20,658 nucleotides of DNA from an uncultured Eubacteriales bacterium (GCA_900552305.1 URZD01000010.1:1-20658); one strand, 5' to 3'; shown: positions 8,314 through 17,032, counted from the stretch's first letter. Made by a program: numbers and translations. Notes: generated by a model not told the origin, from the letters alone.

Positions 8314-11300
8314 ATGAACGTATTTAAGAAAGCTTTATCATATATTCTGATACTCGCTGTTCTTGTTTCGGTTTTTCCCGGAGTTGCATTTGCAGACGAG
8401 GACGGGTATAAAATTTCAAACGAGTATTTAAGCTTCACTTTTAACCAAAAAACGGGCGGTTTCGCGATAGAAACCGCCGAGGGAAATCCTCAGAAAGCGC
8501 TTGACGACAACATTCCTCTTTTATATGCCGAGGATAAGGAGCGCAGCAACGGAACATCTTTTATAACCGTGCGGATAGGAGATAAGGACTATATCTTCGG
8601 GCAGAACTATTCGTTTTTCGGTATAGAGTCATCACTCGGCACGGTTAAGGTGGGCGAGCAAAACAGGCTCATAGAAATCCCGTGGACAATAAAGGGCGTA
8701 ACAGTGACTCTTACTGCGGCTCTTGACCACAACAATGACAGCAATACTACCGGAAATGTCGGTCTGTCATTTAAGGTTGAAAACAACAGCGGAAAAAATG
8801 AAGATGTCAGCGTAAGACTTCTTCTTGACACCGCTCTCGGAAACAGGATTGACGCACCGTATTTTGTAATTGACAAAGATATACAGCCTACGTTTACCGA
8901 AACGGAGTTTTCGCAGGACGCTATTCCGCAGCAGATACGAAGCGTGGATTCGCTCACAAACCCGACGAGGCTTTCGTACATTCTGATGCAGGCGCAGGGC
9001 TGGAACGGCGGAACAAGACCGAGCAAGGTTATACTCGGACACTGGGCAAACCTTGCGAATGTACGCTACGACTACACACCCGACCCGTACTGCGATTTTA
9101 CGAACTATTCAAATGACTACCGCGAGCCGGACAGTGCGGCGGCAATTTACTGGGAAAACAATACCCTGCAAAACGGCGAAAGCTTTACCGGGGAAATGCT
9201 CTACGGTGTGGGTAACTTTTCAAATACCACCGGCGAGGCAATGGGCATTGACATCACGGCAGAGCGCGTTGAGCTTTCCGCAGACAAAAAGTCATACAAA
9301 AACGACGGCAAAATCAATGTTACCGTTAACATTGACAATACCGTTGACAATGCAGCAGAGCTTAGCAATGTAGTGGTAAATCTCACTGTTGACAATAAAC
9401 AGTTTGAACTTGTTGACGGAGAGGAACAGATTAAATATGTGGGCCTGGGCAAAGAGATAAAAACCCTTAAATATACCCTTAAAGCGCTTCCCCAGGACGA
9501 TCTCACGGCAGGCACGGTTTATGTATCGTTAAGCGGTGTAAAGACGCTCTCGGACGGCAATCAGGAGGATTTTGAAACAGCGGCGCAGAGAAGTCTTATC
9601 CTACCGTCTGTCGGCGAAGTTTCTAAAATCCAGTTTAACAAAATAAATCCCAAAATCGTGTATACAGACGGCGAAAAGGCTGTAACGATTTCGGGAAAAA
9701 TGAAGCCGCTTGAGGCTGTACTGGCAAACGACGCGGCCGTGGAGCTGAAGCTTGTTCATGATACAACAGGCGAAAGCGTAACCATTGATAAGAAAAACAT
9801 TGCGTTTTTGGATGAAACGGGCGAAACGCTTACGTTCACAACCGAAGAACAGCTTTATGTGGGTGATTATAAAATCGTATTTGAAATAAACGATACCCGT
9901 CTGCAGGATAATCTGAAATGCAAATCCATAACATGCAGCCAAAAACTTCAGGTATCGGCAGACAAAAAATATCAGCTTAAATCCTACGGCATGGCGGCGC
10001 TCGTCCGCACAACCGACGGAACTGAGGCAGGTTCGTATGATTTCCATACGTTCAGAAACGAAAGCGAATATTTAAGCTTTTATAAAGGCGAGCTTGCATC
10101 AAAGGGCAGGCTTGACGGCAAAACGGTAAAATACAACTTCGGCAAAGACAAAGAGTCCATAAATCAGCATGAAATTCTGCTTACAGTCCGCGCCAACCTC
10201 CGCGAGATGAAGGATGCGGCCACCGGCGAAACCTTCTGGCAGGCAGACTTTCAGTCGGGCGACATCATCATAAACAATATGCTTTCCTATGAGGGCGAAA
10301 AACCGCTTAAACTTTACAGAAGAGGCTCTTCCTGCAGGGTTGAAGGCGACGGACTTTTAAAGGTTGTAAATTCAATAAATGTTTGGAGAAGCAAGTGGAG
10401 TATCTCGGCGACCAAAGGCATTGCGTATACTCTTGACGAGGAACGCCTTTCGGACGCAATCGGTCAGGGCGTAACAGTGCGTTCTCTCAATCTTTCTCTT
10501 GACGGAGCGGCAACCATGATTCAGTCGCTCGGCGGCTTTGCCGTAGATTTGAAATACGGTGTTTTAAGCTCGCAGTGGTATGACGATTCGGACGGCATGG
10601 TCACTTACGGAATAGGCTTCGGAGGAAGCATAAGCATACCGATTAAGGCGCCGAAAAACAAAGAACAGCCGGACCTTACCGCCGACCAGGAGGATATAGG
10701 AGAAGAGCTTAACAGTCTGTTTGACGAAAGTCTTACTGCCGACCAGGAGGATATTTCGGGCGAGATGACAAGCATGTTTGACGAAAATCCGCCGAAAAGA
10801 ACCTCTACGGGTGACAAAATCCAAAAGGACACGAAGCTGTCGGAGGGTCAGCTTTCGGCAGAGGTAGACGATGTGCTTTTCGGTGAGAAAGGCGACGTTG
10901 AGGACGGATATGTAAAGGTAAGCGATACGGGATTTATCGGCATTGACGCCGCTTTCTCGCTTGCGCTTCCAAAGGACGTCCTGGGCTCGCTTGTTGCAAA
11001 TTCTCCCGGAATTTACGCAAGTGTAAAAATCAACACGATAGAAAACGAATACGAGATAAATGCAGGTCTGAACATCAAAATTATCGAGTGCGAAGGTATC
11101 CTTGCATTTAAACAGGTCAACGTTAAAAACAAAGATGTAATCGTACCCGATAAAATAGAATTTTATATCCGTGACGGTCTTAAAATTCCCGTTGCGCCGC
11201 CGGTGCTCTTTATAGCCGGTCTCGGTGGCGGAATAAACGGGCTTGCCGACACAATCGGCGGTGAATTTGACAAACTTCCGCCGCTCACAATACTTCTGTT

Positions 11301-14300
11301 TACGCGCCTTGAAGCGATAGGCGTATTGACAGGCGATTTTAACGCAAAGGTTAGCCTTGAGGGGCTGTCGCTTACCGGAGATATGAAGCTTAAGACAAAA
11401 GGTCTTGAAAAGCTTATAGACGTAAAGGCAGGCATAAGCGCAAGGTGGATAGAGCCGTGGGAGCTTAACCTGTACGGAAACGCAAGCATTATTGACGGTC
11501 TCATAACCGGAGGTATTACCGTAACCATTGCGGATAACTATTTCTACGGTTATATATTTGCAAGTATATGCATACCCGACAGTATTCCGCTTGTAGGCGG
11601 AAAAGAGCTTGCCGGAGTCGAGGCGGCGGTATCGCATGAATTTGTCGGCGCCAATATCAAAATTATAGGTATACGTTTCGGCGTGATTTATTACTGGGGC
11701 GAAAGCGTATCATTCGGTAAAAACATCGATCTGAGTCCTCCGCACCGCGAAGGAATTGAAGGTATGTCGCTTGCAAATGCAGACGACGTTACGGCATACT
11801 ACGGAACGAACATTCACGCGCTTTCGGTTGTAACTCTTGCAGATACATCCGCCGGCGGAAATGAAAAAGAAGCAAAGGTCAAGGTTGACGGCGCAAGCGG
11901 TCAGAGCGCACTTCTTCTTGAAATTCCTTATTCCGGCGTCGGAACGCCGTCAGCAGAGGATATTACACTTATAAATCCGGACGGCAGGATTATAACGCTT
12001 ACACCCGATGACGGAATGGGCAACGGCAATATGCTTTTGCAGAGCCGAGAGGACGGCAATTTCATTTATGTTACCGTAACGGATGCAGCGCAGATAAAAG
12101 ACGGCAGCTGGACGGTAAAATATGCAGCCGATAAGGATTTTGAAATCACGACATTTAAGATGAACGGCGTCGATGAAATCGCAGAGCTTGACAAAGACAG
12201 CACAACTATAGAGCTCAATGCAGAGGATCCCGCAGCAAAAACGCAAAGCGTTACGGCAGGCTGGAAGATAAACGGCGCAAAGGGTGACAAGACAGGCACA
12301 ATAGACGTTTATCTCACAAAGGACAAAGACGTGCTTTCAAAAATCAAAACAAGCAAAAACAACGGAGATGTTCTTGGAACAAATATTCTTCATAAAGAAA
12401 ATGTGGTATTGAATTCGGCGGCGGCAACAGAAAAAATAACTCTTCCGGATTCACTGCCGGATACGGTAGGCGAGAATGAAAGATACTATGCGGTTACAAC
12501 TCTTACTACAACCGAGGGAATAAGCCTTGCCGTAAGCAACACGGGATTCAAATTTAAAAACAGCAATCTTCCCAAAGCGGTTTCGGGCGTAAAAATCGCA
12601 TACGGCGGCAACGGTGAAATCTTTGTAAAGGTTACCGATCCCGGTGACGCAGACTACACGCACTATCTCGCGGAAATCGTTTCCGAGGACGGAACGGCGC
12701 TTGAAAATAACATCGGTCAGTTTGAAAAAGGCGCAAACTTTGTATTCGGAAAGGAAGCGGCTCTTGAGGCAGGCAAAAGCTATCATGTAAACATCAAGAC
12801 GCTCAGAGAAGAATACAAAAAGTCGGACGAAGAGTACAAAACGCATTATTACTACGGAACTGCAACCGTTTCGTCAAATTCACTTGTTCTTCCGGTGGCG
12901 GAGATGCCTAAGCTCAAGGAAGTAAAGGTTAATTTCGATACTTCGGGCAATGAGATTAACACAAATGTCAAGGACGTTGTGATAGAATATGTCTTTGAAA
13001 ATGATGTGTTTATGGAAATGGATTTAAACGGCGGTAAGGTCTATGCCTTCGGTGTCGATCCGAATCCGAATGACGCGGATTTTTCCTACTTCAGAAAGAA
13101 CTGGAAATTTGTGTTAGACGACCTTGACGACGGAGATTATGTTGTTAACTTCACGGCATATACTTCGTCAAAAGACCACATAAAGGGCAGCGAAATCACA
13201 GATGTTGAAAATGCGTACCTTGGCTTTACAATAGATTCATCCGCTCCCGTTTTGTCACTTTCACAAAAAAGTATTGACAGGAAAATGGGTACGGATGACA
13301 TAACGGTGGTCTTTGGTGCAAATACGGTCATTGCTGATGAAAACGGCAAATATACCGTTGAGGGAATTACCGAAAAATCGGCAGAGCTGATGCTTGACGG
13401 CGTAAAAATCAGCGAGGCGGACGAAGGCGTGGCAATAGCGTCCAACGGAAGTTTTAAAATAGAAAGAACACTCCGCGCAGATGAATTGTTTAAGGAACAT
13501 TTGCTCACTGCAACAGACAAGGCGGGCAATGTTTCGCAGATGACAGTTTATGCGGTAAGGACAGGCGGATTTTCATTTGACTCGCTGAAGATTTATCTTG
13601 ACGGCAATGAAATTACTCCGAATGAAAACGGAGAAAAAGTAATTAACATCAAAAACGGCCGGACTGCAATGCTTACCGTGGCAGCTGTTACCGAAAACGG
13701 CAAAGCATTTAATATTGATCCGGATTTAATCGACTGGAGCATCTTATACGAAAAGAGCGCAATACAGATAAACGGCGGCAAAATAACGGCGCTTATTCCA
13801 AGAGAAACGGCGGTTAAAGCAAAGCTTGCAACAGCAAATGCCGAAACTTCAAACGGTTCGCGCGCGGAGGGGCTTTCCGATTACATTGTTGTAAACATAG
13901 GAAACAATTCCAAGTCCGACCTTGCGGAAAAAATCGAAGAAGCAAAGAGTATTATTGCAAATAATCCGAACGCGTCGGCAGGCAAAATCAATGCGCTGCA
14001 GACGGCAATAGATGAGGCTGAAACTCTTATAAACAATCCGCAGGCTGCAGAGAGCGACTTTACAGACGGCGTCACAAAGCTTACGCAGGCAATATCCGAT
14101 TTCTGGCGAAACGGCGGACAGAGCGGAAGCAGCGACGGCGGCTCAGCAAGAGTATACACTGTCACCGCTCTGGATACAGAGCACGGCAGGGTTGAGCTTT
14201 CGCAAAGCAAGGTGTACAGAGGAAACAGTGTTACAATCACAGCAATTCCGGACGACGGATACACTGTGGCAGATATGCTGATAAACGGTAAATCAGTCGG

Positions 14301-14928
14301 CAGAAACGAGATTTATACCATAAAATCCGTAAAAGAAGATACCGAAGTTAAGGTTGTTTTCGCAAAGAAATCGCCGCTTCCGTTTACAGACGTTATTGAA
14401 TCCGACTGGTTCTATCCATATGTAAAGAGCGCTTTTGAAAACAAGTTTATGCTTGGCACATCAGATGCGAAATTTGAGCCTCAGACAGCCGTTACAAGAG
14501 CGATGTTTGTAACAATTCTGCATAGAATTGACGGCGAAAAACAGGAGGGCGAAAATATATTCAGTGACGTTGCGGATAATGCATATTATGCAAGTGCAGT
14601 TGCATGGGCAATCAAAAACGGAATTGTAAAGGGTATATCCGAAACGGAATTTGCGCCCGACGACAGTATTACAAGAGAGCAGATAGCGGCAATTATTCAC
14701 AGATATGCACAGTACAAGGGTTATGACGTCAGCGCCGGTGAAAATACAAATATACTTTCATACGATGACGCAGAAAGCATATCTGAGTATGCGGTAGCTT
14801 CCGTTCAGTATGCCGTTGGTATGGGACTTATCAAAGGCAAGACAGATAAAACTCTCAATCCGCAGGACAATGCAACAAGAGCGGAAACCGCAGCAATACT
14901 GCAGAGATTTTCAGAAGCAAACAAGTAA
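8314..14928 (+). CDS. Giant SLH-anchored cell-surface protein (2204 aa)
   Basis: The start is ATG at 8314, 17 bp after the previous stop, with a GGGGGG ribosome site at 8297-8302. A signal peptide covers residues 1-27 (A-F-A before D-E-D). Residues 28 to about 330 are beta-rich and recall sugar-mutarotase-like sandwiches in pattern only. Sandwich modules follow to about 780. A duplicated acidic helical segment lies at 788-825. A glycine-rich, strand-rich domain spans about 940-1140. Fibronectin/Ig-like modules continue to about 1860, including DKAGNVS. Then come a helical FIVAR-like segment (about 1868-1930), a bacterial repeat domain (about 1945-2018), and three SLH domains starting near 2024, 2083 and 2148 and running to the C-terminus. 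The SLH set should bind cell-wall polymer. No catalytic motif is recognised. With its unanchored partner it probably builds a surface structure; adhesion or polymer binding is a guess. Confidence 0.88.
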   Translation: MNVFKKALSYILILAVLVSVFPGVAFADEDGYKISNEYLSFTFNQKTGGFAIETAEGNPQKALDDNIPLLYAEDKERSNGTSFITVRIGDKDYIFGQNYSFFGIESSLGTVKVGEQNRLIEIPWTIKGVTVTLTAALDHNNDSNTTGNVGLSFKVENNSGKNEDVSVRLLLDTALGNRIDAPYFVIDKDIQPTFTETEFSQDAIPQQIRSVDSLTNPTRLSYILMQAQGWNGGTRPSKVILGHWANLANVRYDYTPDPYCDFTNYSNDYREPDSAAAIYWENNTLQNGESFTGEMLYGVGNFSNTTGEAMGIDITAERVELSADKKSYKNDGKINVTVNIDNTVDNAAELSNVVVNLTVDNKQFELVDGEEQIKYVGLGKEIKTLKYTLKALPQDDLTAGTVYVSLSGVKTLSDGNQEDFETAAQRSLILPSVGEVSKIQFNKINPKIVYTDGEKAVTISGKMKPLEAVLANDAAVELKLVHDTTGESVTIDKKNIAFLDETGETLTFTTEEQLYVGDYKIVFEINDTRLQDNLKCKSITCSQKLQVSADKKYQLKSYGMAALVRTTDGTEAGSYDFHTFRNESEYLSFYKGELASKGRLDGKTVKYNFGKDKESINQHEILLTVRANLREMKDAATGETFWQADFQSGDIIINNMLSYEGEKPLKLYRRGSSCRVEGDGLLKVVNSINVWRSKWSISATKGIAYTLDEERLSDAIGQGVTVRSLNLSLDGAATMIQSLGGFAVDLKYGVLSSQWYDDSDGMVTYGIGFGGSISIPIKAPKNKEQPDLTADQEDIGEELNSLFDESLTADQEDISGEMTSMFDENPPKRTSTGDKIQKDTKLSEGQLSAEVDDVLFGEKGDVEDGYVKVSDTGFIGIDAAFSLALPKDVLGSLVANSPGIYASVKINTIENEYEINAGLNIKIIECEGILAFKQVNVKNKDVIVPDKIEFYIRDGLKIPVAPPVLFIAGLGGGINGLADTIGGEFDKLPPLTILLFTRLEAIGVLTGDFNAKVSLEGLSLTGDMKLKTKGLEKLIDVKAGISARWIEPWELNLYGNASIIDGLITGGITVTIADNYFYGYIFASICIPDSIPLVGGKELAGVEAAVSHEFVGANIKIIGIRFGVIYYWGESVSFGKNIDLSPPHREGIEGMSLANADDVTAYYGTNIHALSVVTLADTSAGGNEKEAKVKVDGASGQSALLLEIPYSGVGTPSAEDITLINPDGRIITLTPDDGMGNGNMLLQSREDGNFIYVTVTDAAQIKDGSWTVKYAADKDFEITTFKMNGVDEIAELDKDSTTIELNAEDPAAKTQSVTAGWKINGAKGDKTGTIDVYLTKDKDVLSKIKTSKNNGDVLGTNILHKENVVLNSAAATEKITLPDSLPDTVGENERYYAVTTLTTTEGISLAVSNTGFKFKNSNLPKAVSGVKIAYGGNGEIFVKVTDPGDADYTHYLAEIVSEDGTALENNIGQFEKGANFVFGKEAALEAGKSYHVNIKTLREEYKKSDEEYKTHYYYGTATVSSNSLVLPVAEMPKLKEVKVNFDTSGNEINTNVKDVVIEYVFENDVFMEMDLNGGKVYAFGVDPNPNDADFSYFRKNWKFVLDDLDDGDYVVNFTAYTSSKDHIKGSEITDVENAYLGFTIDSSAPVLSLSQKSIDRKMGTDDITVVFGANTVIADENGKYTVEGITEKSAELMLDGVKISEADEGVAIASNGSFKIERTLRADELFKEHLLTATDKAGNVSQMTVYAVRTGGFSFDSLKIYLDGNEITPNENGEKVINIKNGRTAMLTVAAVTENGKAFNIDPDLIDWSILYEKSAIQINGGKITALIPRETAVKAKLATANAETSNGSRAEGLSDYIVVNIGNNSKSDLAEKIEEAKSIIANNPNASAGKINALQTAIDEAETLINNPQAAESDFTDGVTKLTQAISDFWRNGGQSGSSDGGSARVYTVTALDTEHGRVELSQSKVYRGNSVTITAIPDDGYTVADMLINGKSVGRNEIYTIKSVKEDTEVKVVFAKKSPLPFTDVIESDWFYPYVKSAFENKFMLGTSDAKFEPQTAVTRAMFVTILHRIDGEKQEGENIFSDVADNAYYASAVAWAIKNGIVKGISETEFAPDDSITREQIAAIIHRYAQYKGYDVSAGENTNILSYDDAESISEYAVASVQYAVGMGLIKGKTDKTLNPQDNATRAETAAILQRFSEANK
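10675..10788 (+). repeat. 57-bp in-frame tandem duplication in the giant SLH protein
   Basis: Two 19-codon units lie back to back, 10675-10731 and 10732-10788. They read LTADQEDIGEELNSLFDES and LTADQEDISGEMTSMFDEN, identical at 13 of 19 residues. The core GCCGACCAGGAGGATAT (17 bp) is unchanged between copies. The unit is acidic and probably helical, set between beta-rich domains. It looks like a duplicated linker or docking motif. Confidence 0.8.
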
Positions 14929-14954
14929 AACCGTAGTTTAATATTATATTCCAA

Positions 14955-14981
14955 ATCCCCGTTTGATTATCAAACGGGGAT
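14955..14981. terminator. 12-bp hairpin after the giant operon
   Basis: ATCCCCGTTTGA (14955-14966) pairs perfectly with TCAAACGGGGAT (14970-14981) around a 3-nt loop, 26 bp after the last stop. No T tract follows, so alone it may protect or process the mRNA 3' end rather than terminate. It is the first of two consecutive hairpins. Confidence 0.65.
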
Positions 14982-14983
14982 CA

Positions 14984-15020
14984 GACCGCTGACAAAGGCA
15001 AAGTCAGCGGTCAAATTTTT
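14984..15020 (+). terminator. Rho-independent terminator of the giant operon
   Basis: GACCGCTGAC (14984-14993) pairs with GTCAGCGGTC (15003-15012) over a 9-nt loop and is followed by AAATTTTTG. With the preceding hairpin this gives a tandem stop for a transcript of about 14.5 kb. Confidence 0.8.
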
Positions 15021-15650
15021 GTAAAAAAGTCTTTTCGAATCATGTGAAATATGATATCATAAAATAGATGAGTCTTTATTTCGTTATTTGGATTTATAGA
15101 TTCCTGTGGATTAGATTCCCATTTAGCGTAAAGTATATATCGGGCTTTGCGAATTTGAATGTTGTTACCTGATTCTGCTTTGTTCGGGGAACGGTGAACC
15201 ATCCTTTGAATGTGTATTCGTATTTTGTCGGGACATAGCTTTCAAGGCTGATGCTCTCGCCATACACTACCTCGTTCTTGTGACACACCGAGAGGGAGAC
15301 ATCAGGAATACTGTCGGTAGTATTTTCTGCAACCTCATCATCCTTATCGGTGGTTTTTACACACACCACATAGAGATTTGAAACAGCACCTACGGACTTT
15401 TTCTCACGGTTCTCTTTGGTAATTATTCCGTATTCAATTAATTTTTAATTCAAATCTTTGCTTTTGACAAACGCATTCCTGTTTCTCTTGCGGTAGTTTC
15501 ATAAGAGGGGTAGCAGAAAGAGTTGCATCCTGATAATTTCATCAGGTAACAAAGAATACGAAACTCGTACACATCGAGTCTTGAATCGTTAATAAATTCG
15601 TTAGGGATTATAGTAAAGTTTCCATTTAGTTTCGTTAAAGTTTCCTCCTT
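15011..15650 (-). pseudogene. Decayed gene: helix-turn-helix replication-type domain joined to an InlB-like repeat
   Basis: Reading leftward, AAGGAGG (15650-15644) precedes a frame from about 15635 with no usable start codon. It reads N-G-N-F-T-I-I-P-N-E-F, then L-C-Y-L-M, then F-C-Y-P-S-Y-E-T-T-A-R-E-T-G-M. This is the pattern of HTH_36-type proteins found in plasmid and integrative-element replication modules. It stops at TGA (15452-15450). Restoring one A in the A5 run at 15446-15442 would continue it as I-K-K-L-I-E-Y-G-I-I and on to S-N-L-Y-V-V, the expected wing. The frame then runs on to 15094 as Y-E-Y-T-F-K-G-W-F-T, a Listeria-Bacteroides/InlB B-type repeat. Its expected ending, Y-I-L-Y-A-K-W-E, is in another frame near 15116-15150. 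So there are at least three lesions: one nonsense and two frameshifts. The union of a cytoplasmic DNA-binding domain with an extracellular repeat suggests a fusion of remnants. Confidence 0.65.
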
Positions 15651-15660
15651 AAATTAAAAT

Positions 15661-15689
15661 AAAAAAACACAGAGTATTTAATCTCTGTG
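15661..15689 (-). terminator. Reverse-strand terminator hairpin
   Basis: CACAGAG (15668-15674) pairs with CTCTGTG (15683-15689) over an 8-nt loop. Read on the reverse strand, the stem is followed by seven T residues and more T-rich sequence. It would end a transcript coming from the 15700-15800 stretch, just before the ribosome site of the decayed helix-turn-helix gene. Confidence 0.6.
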
Positions 15690-15802
15690 CTTTGAAATTG
15701 ATATTGAATTTAGGACTGCGGTTCAAGTTCACAAAAAAGATATTGGACAGTAAACGATTTGCCGTCAAAAATCCTTGCTTTTCAAACCGCTGAAAACCGT
15801 AT
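15690..15802 (-). other. Gene-free stretch with a short peptide remnant
   Basis: On the reverse strand, between an in-frame stop at 15784-15782 and a TAA at 15712-15710, 23 codons read K-A-R-I-F-D-G-K-S-F-T-V-Q-Y-L-F-C-E-L-E-P-Q-S. There is no start codon or ribosome site. The composition looks protein-like and it may be the tail of a deleted gene. Nothing else is visible here. Confidence 0.3.
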
Positions 15803-15842
15803 AAAAAAGCGAGATGACCTTACTGATAATAAAATCATCTCG
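15803..15842 (-). terminator. Terminator of the tRNA-Glu gene
   Basis: On the reverse strand CGAGATGA (15842-15835) pairs with TCATCTCG (15817-15810), followed by C and six T residues (15808-15803). It starts 7 bp after the tRNA 3' end, as expected for a single-gene tRNA transcript. Confidence 0.8.
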
Positions 15843-15848
15843 TTATTA

Positions 15849-15923
15849 TGGTGACTCCGAGGGGAATCGAACCCCTGTTACCGCCGTGAAAGGGCGGTGT
15901 CTTGACCGCTTGACCACGGAGCC
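15849..15923 (-). tRNA. tRNA-Glu (anticodon UUC), CCA encoded
   Basis: The reverse strand gives a complete cloverleaf. The acceptor is GGCTCCG paired with CGGAGTC (one G-T pair), the anticodon stem is CCGCC/GGCGG with loop CTTTCAC and anticodon TTC, and the T arm is AGGGG-TTCGATT-CCCCT. The discriminator is A, and the 3' CCA is encoded at 15851-15849. The anticodon reads GAA/GAG. It has its own promoter and terminator and stands alone. The decayed mobile-type gene lies just beyond its 3' end; tRNA 3' ends are common integration sites, but no duplicated tRNA 3' end was seen. Confidence 0.96.
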
Positions 15924-15963
15924 ATACATTATTTAACTGTGCCGTAGGCTAACCGACTTAACT

Positions 15964-15992
15964 ACTATACCATAACAGCGGTGTTTTGTCAA
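15964..15992 (-). promoter_or_regulatory. Promoter of tRNA-Glu
   Basis: On the reverse strand TTGACA (15992-15987) and TATAGT (15969-15964) are 17 bp apart, with TGG before the -10 giving an extended -10. It lies about 40 bp upstream of the tRNA 5' end, fitting a strong stable-RNA promoter. Confidence 0.8.
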
Positions 15993-16198
15993 TACCTTTT
16001 GTTAAATTTTTTAATTTTTCTCAATTATTCCGACTAACAAGTACATCACCCTCTTAAATCACTCCTTCTGCGCCGCGCTCCGCAAAGACAATCAGTGACC
16101 TTCAAACAACATCGCGTACAATTCCCGCCGCTTGTCAATACCCTTTCAAAGCCGTAAAATTCTTTTGTATTATCCGTACCGCGCCGCAAAATACTGCG
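15993..16198. other. Intergenic region between tRNA-Glu promoter and the AraC-type gene
   Basis: No gene is supported in these 206 bases. The 11-mer TTGTCAATACC, which contains the tRNA -35 at 15986-15996, recurs at 16132-16142 with similar T-rich flank. The second copy has no matching -10 at 17 bp, so it may be a decayed promoter copy or chance. No clear terminator is seen after the AraC-type gene. Confidence 0.4.
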
Positions 16199-16972
16199 TC
16201 ACACCCCGCCGTTTTTGTATCTCCCCGGCGTCATTCCCGTAATTTTTTTAAACCGCCGTATAAAGTGATACTGGTTGGTATACCCCGCATACTCCGCAGC
16301 CTCTGTCACGCTGTAGCTGCCGCTTAACAAAAAAAGCTCCGCACGGCTTATCCGTGTCCTTTCCAAATCGCTCATGGGCGAAACCCCAAAAACTCCCTTA
16401 TACAGTGCAAAAAACCGCGACTCGCTCATTTTGGCAAGCTTTGCCATTTTTGCAACCGTCCAGTCTTCCGAAAAACGACTGTGAATTTCCGTCCTAAGTT
16501 CGCGAAAAAGCTCACGCTGCGCCACATTCCGCGCATCCAACGACCCCTCCTCCGCACGCGCCAGCTTTATAAAAAGCCGCCTTACCGACACCTCGCAAAG
16601 ATCACCAAGGTAACTGCCGCCGCGGATGTATTCAAGCTCCATATCGCTTATTATATCGGTAATCTCGGCGCTTGACGCGGGATAATACACCCGACCCGGA
16701 GCAAGGCCGTACTCCGCCGCAATCCTCACAAAATCCGCATCGGAGTGCATCCAGTCGTGCAAAAGCTCGCACCCGTCCGAAAAAAAGTGCTGCCGCATAT
16801 GCAAATCCCAGAAAATGCACGCGCCGCGCTCCGCACGCACCTCACCACTGTCGGTATACAGCGTGGCGGGGGTTATAAAATGCACAAATATGCTCTCCGC
16901 GCCTATGTCCTCTCGGTATAGCTCAAAATCCTTTTTCTCGCGCCACATTGACTGTATTTTTGTCAGCTCCAT
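16199..16972 (-). CDS. AraC/XylS-family transcriptional regulator
   Basis: The product is 257 residues: an N-terminal cupin-like sensing domain (G-A-C-I-F-W-D-L-H-M-R-Q-H-F-F region) and a C-terminal double helix-turn-helix of about 90 residues. The latter includes T-V-A-K-M-A-K-L-A-K-M-S-E-S-R-F and the family signature A-E-Y-A-G-Y-T-N-Q-Y-H-F-I-R-R-F-K-K, then G-M-T-P-G-R-Y. The frame is open to 17053, but I chose the ATG at 16972. It has AAAGGGAG (16990-16983) at good spacing, and a consensus promoter lies inside the extra 27 codons, which therefore cannot be translated from that transcript. The gene is divergent from the GH2 glycosidase, so it most likely activates that gene in response to a sugar. 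The ligand is unknown. Confidence 0.9.
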   Translation of the reverse strand: MELTKIQSMWREKKDFELYREDIGAESIFVHFITPATLYTDSGEVRAERGACIFWDLHMRQHFFSDGCELLHDWMHSDADFVRIAAEYGLAPGRVYYPASSAEITDIISDMELEYIRGGSYLGDLCEVSVRRLFIKLARAEEGSLDARNVAQRELFRELRTEIHSRFSEDWTVAKMAKLAKMSESRFFALYKGVFGVSPMSDLERTRISRAELFLLSGSYSVTEAAEYAGYTNQYHFIRRFKKITGMTPGRYKNGGV

Positions 16973-17003
16973 CTCTCGTCCGCTCCCTTTTGCAGTTTTT
17001 CTC

Positions 17004-17032
17004 ATTATAGCATATACAGTAGAAAAAGTCAA
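17004..17032 (-). promoter_or_regulatory. Promoter of the AraC-type gene
   Basis: On the reverse strand TTGACT (17032-17027) and TATAAT (17009-17004) are 17 bp apart, with TGC before the -10 (extended -10). It sits about 31 bp upstream of the chosen start and decides that start, because the longer open frame would overlap it. Confidence 0.8.

Noticed and set aside
10564..11637. 357-codon reverse-strand open frame antisense to the SLH giant
   Set aside because: Same shadow pattern, Tyr/Cys-rich, no recognisable motif.
15011..15202. 63-codon reverse-strand open frame as a separate gene
   Set aside because: It contains the Y-I-L-Y-A-K-W-E end of the broken repeat and stops inside the operon terminator, so it is a piece of the pseudogene.
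16132..16142. Second copy of the TTGTCAATACC element as another promoter
   Set aside because: No -10 at the right distance on the reverse strand and no gene follows.
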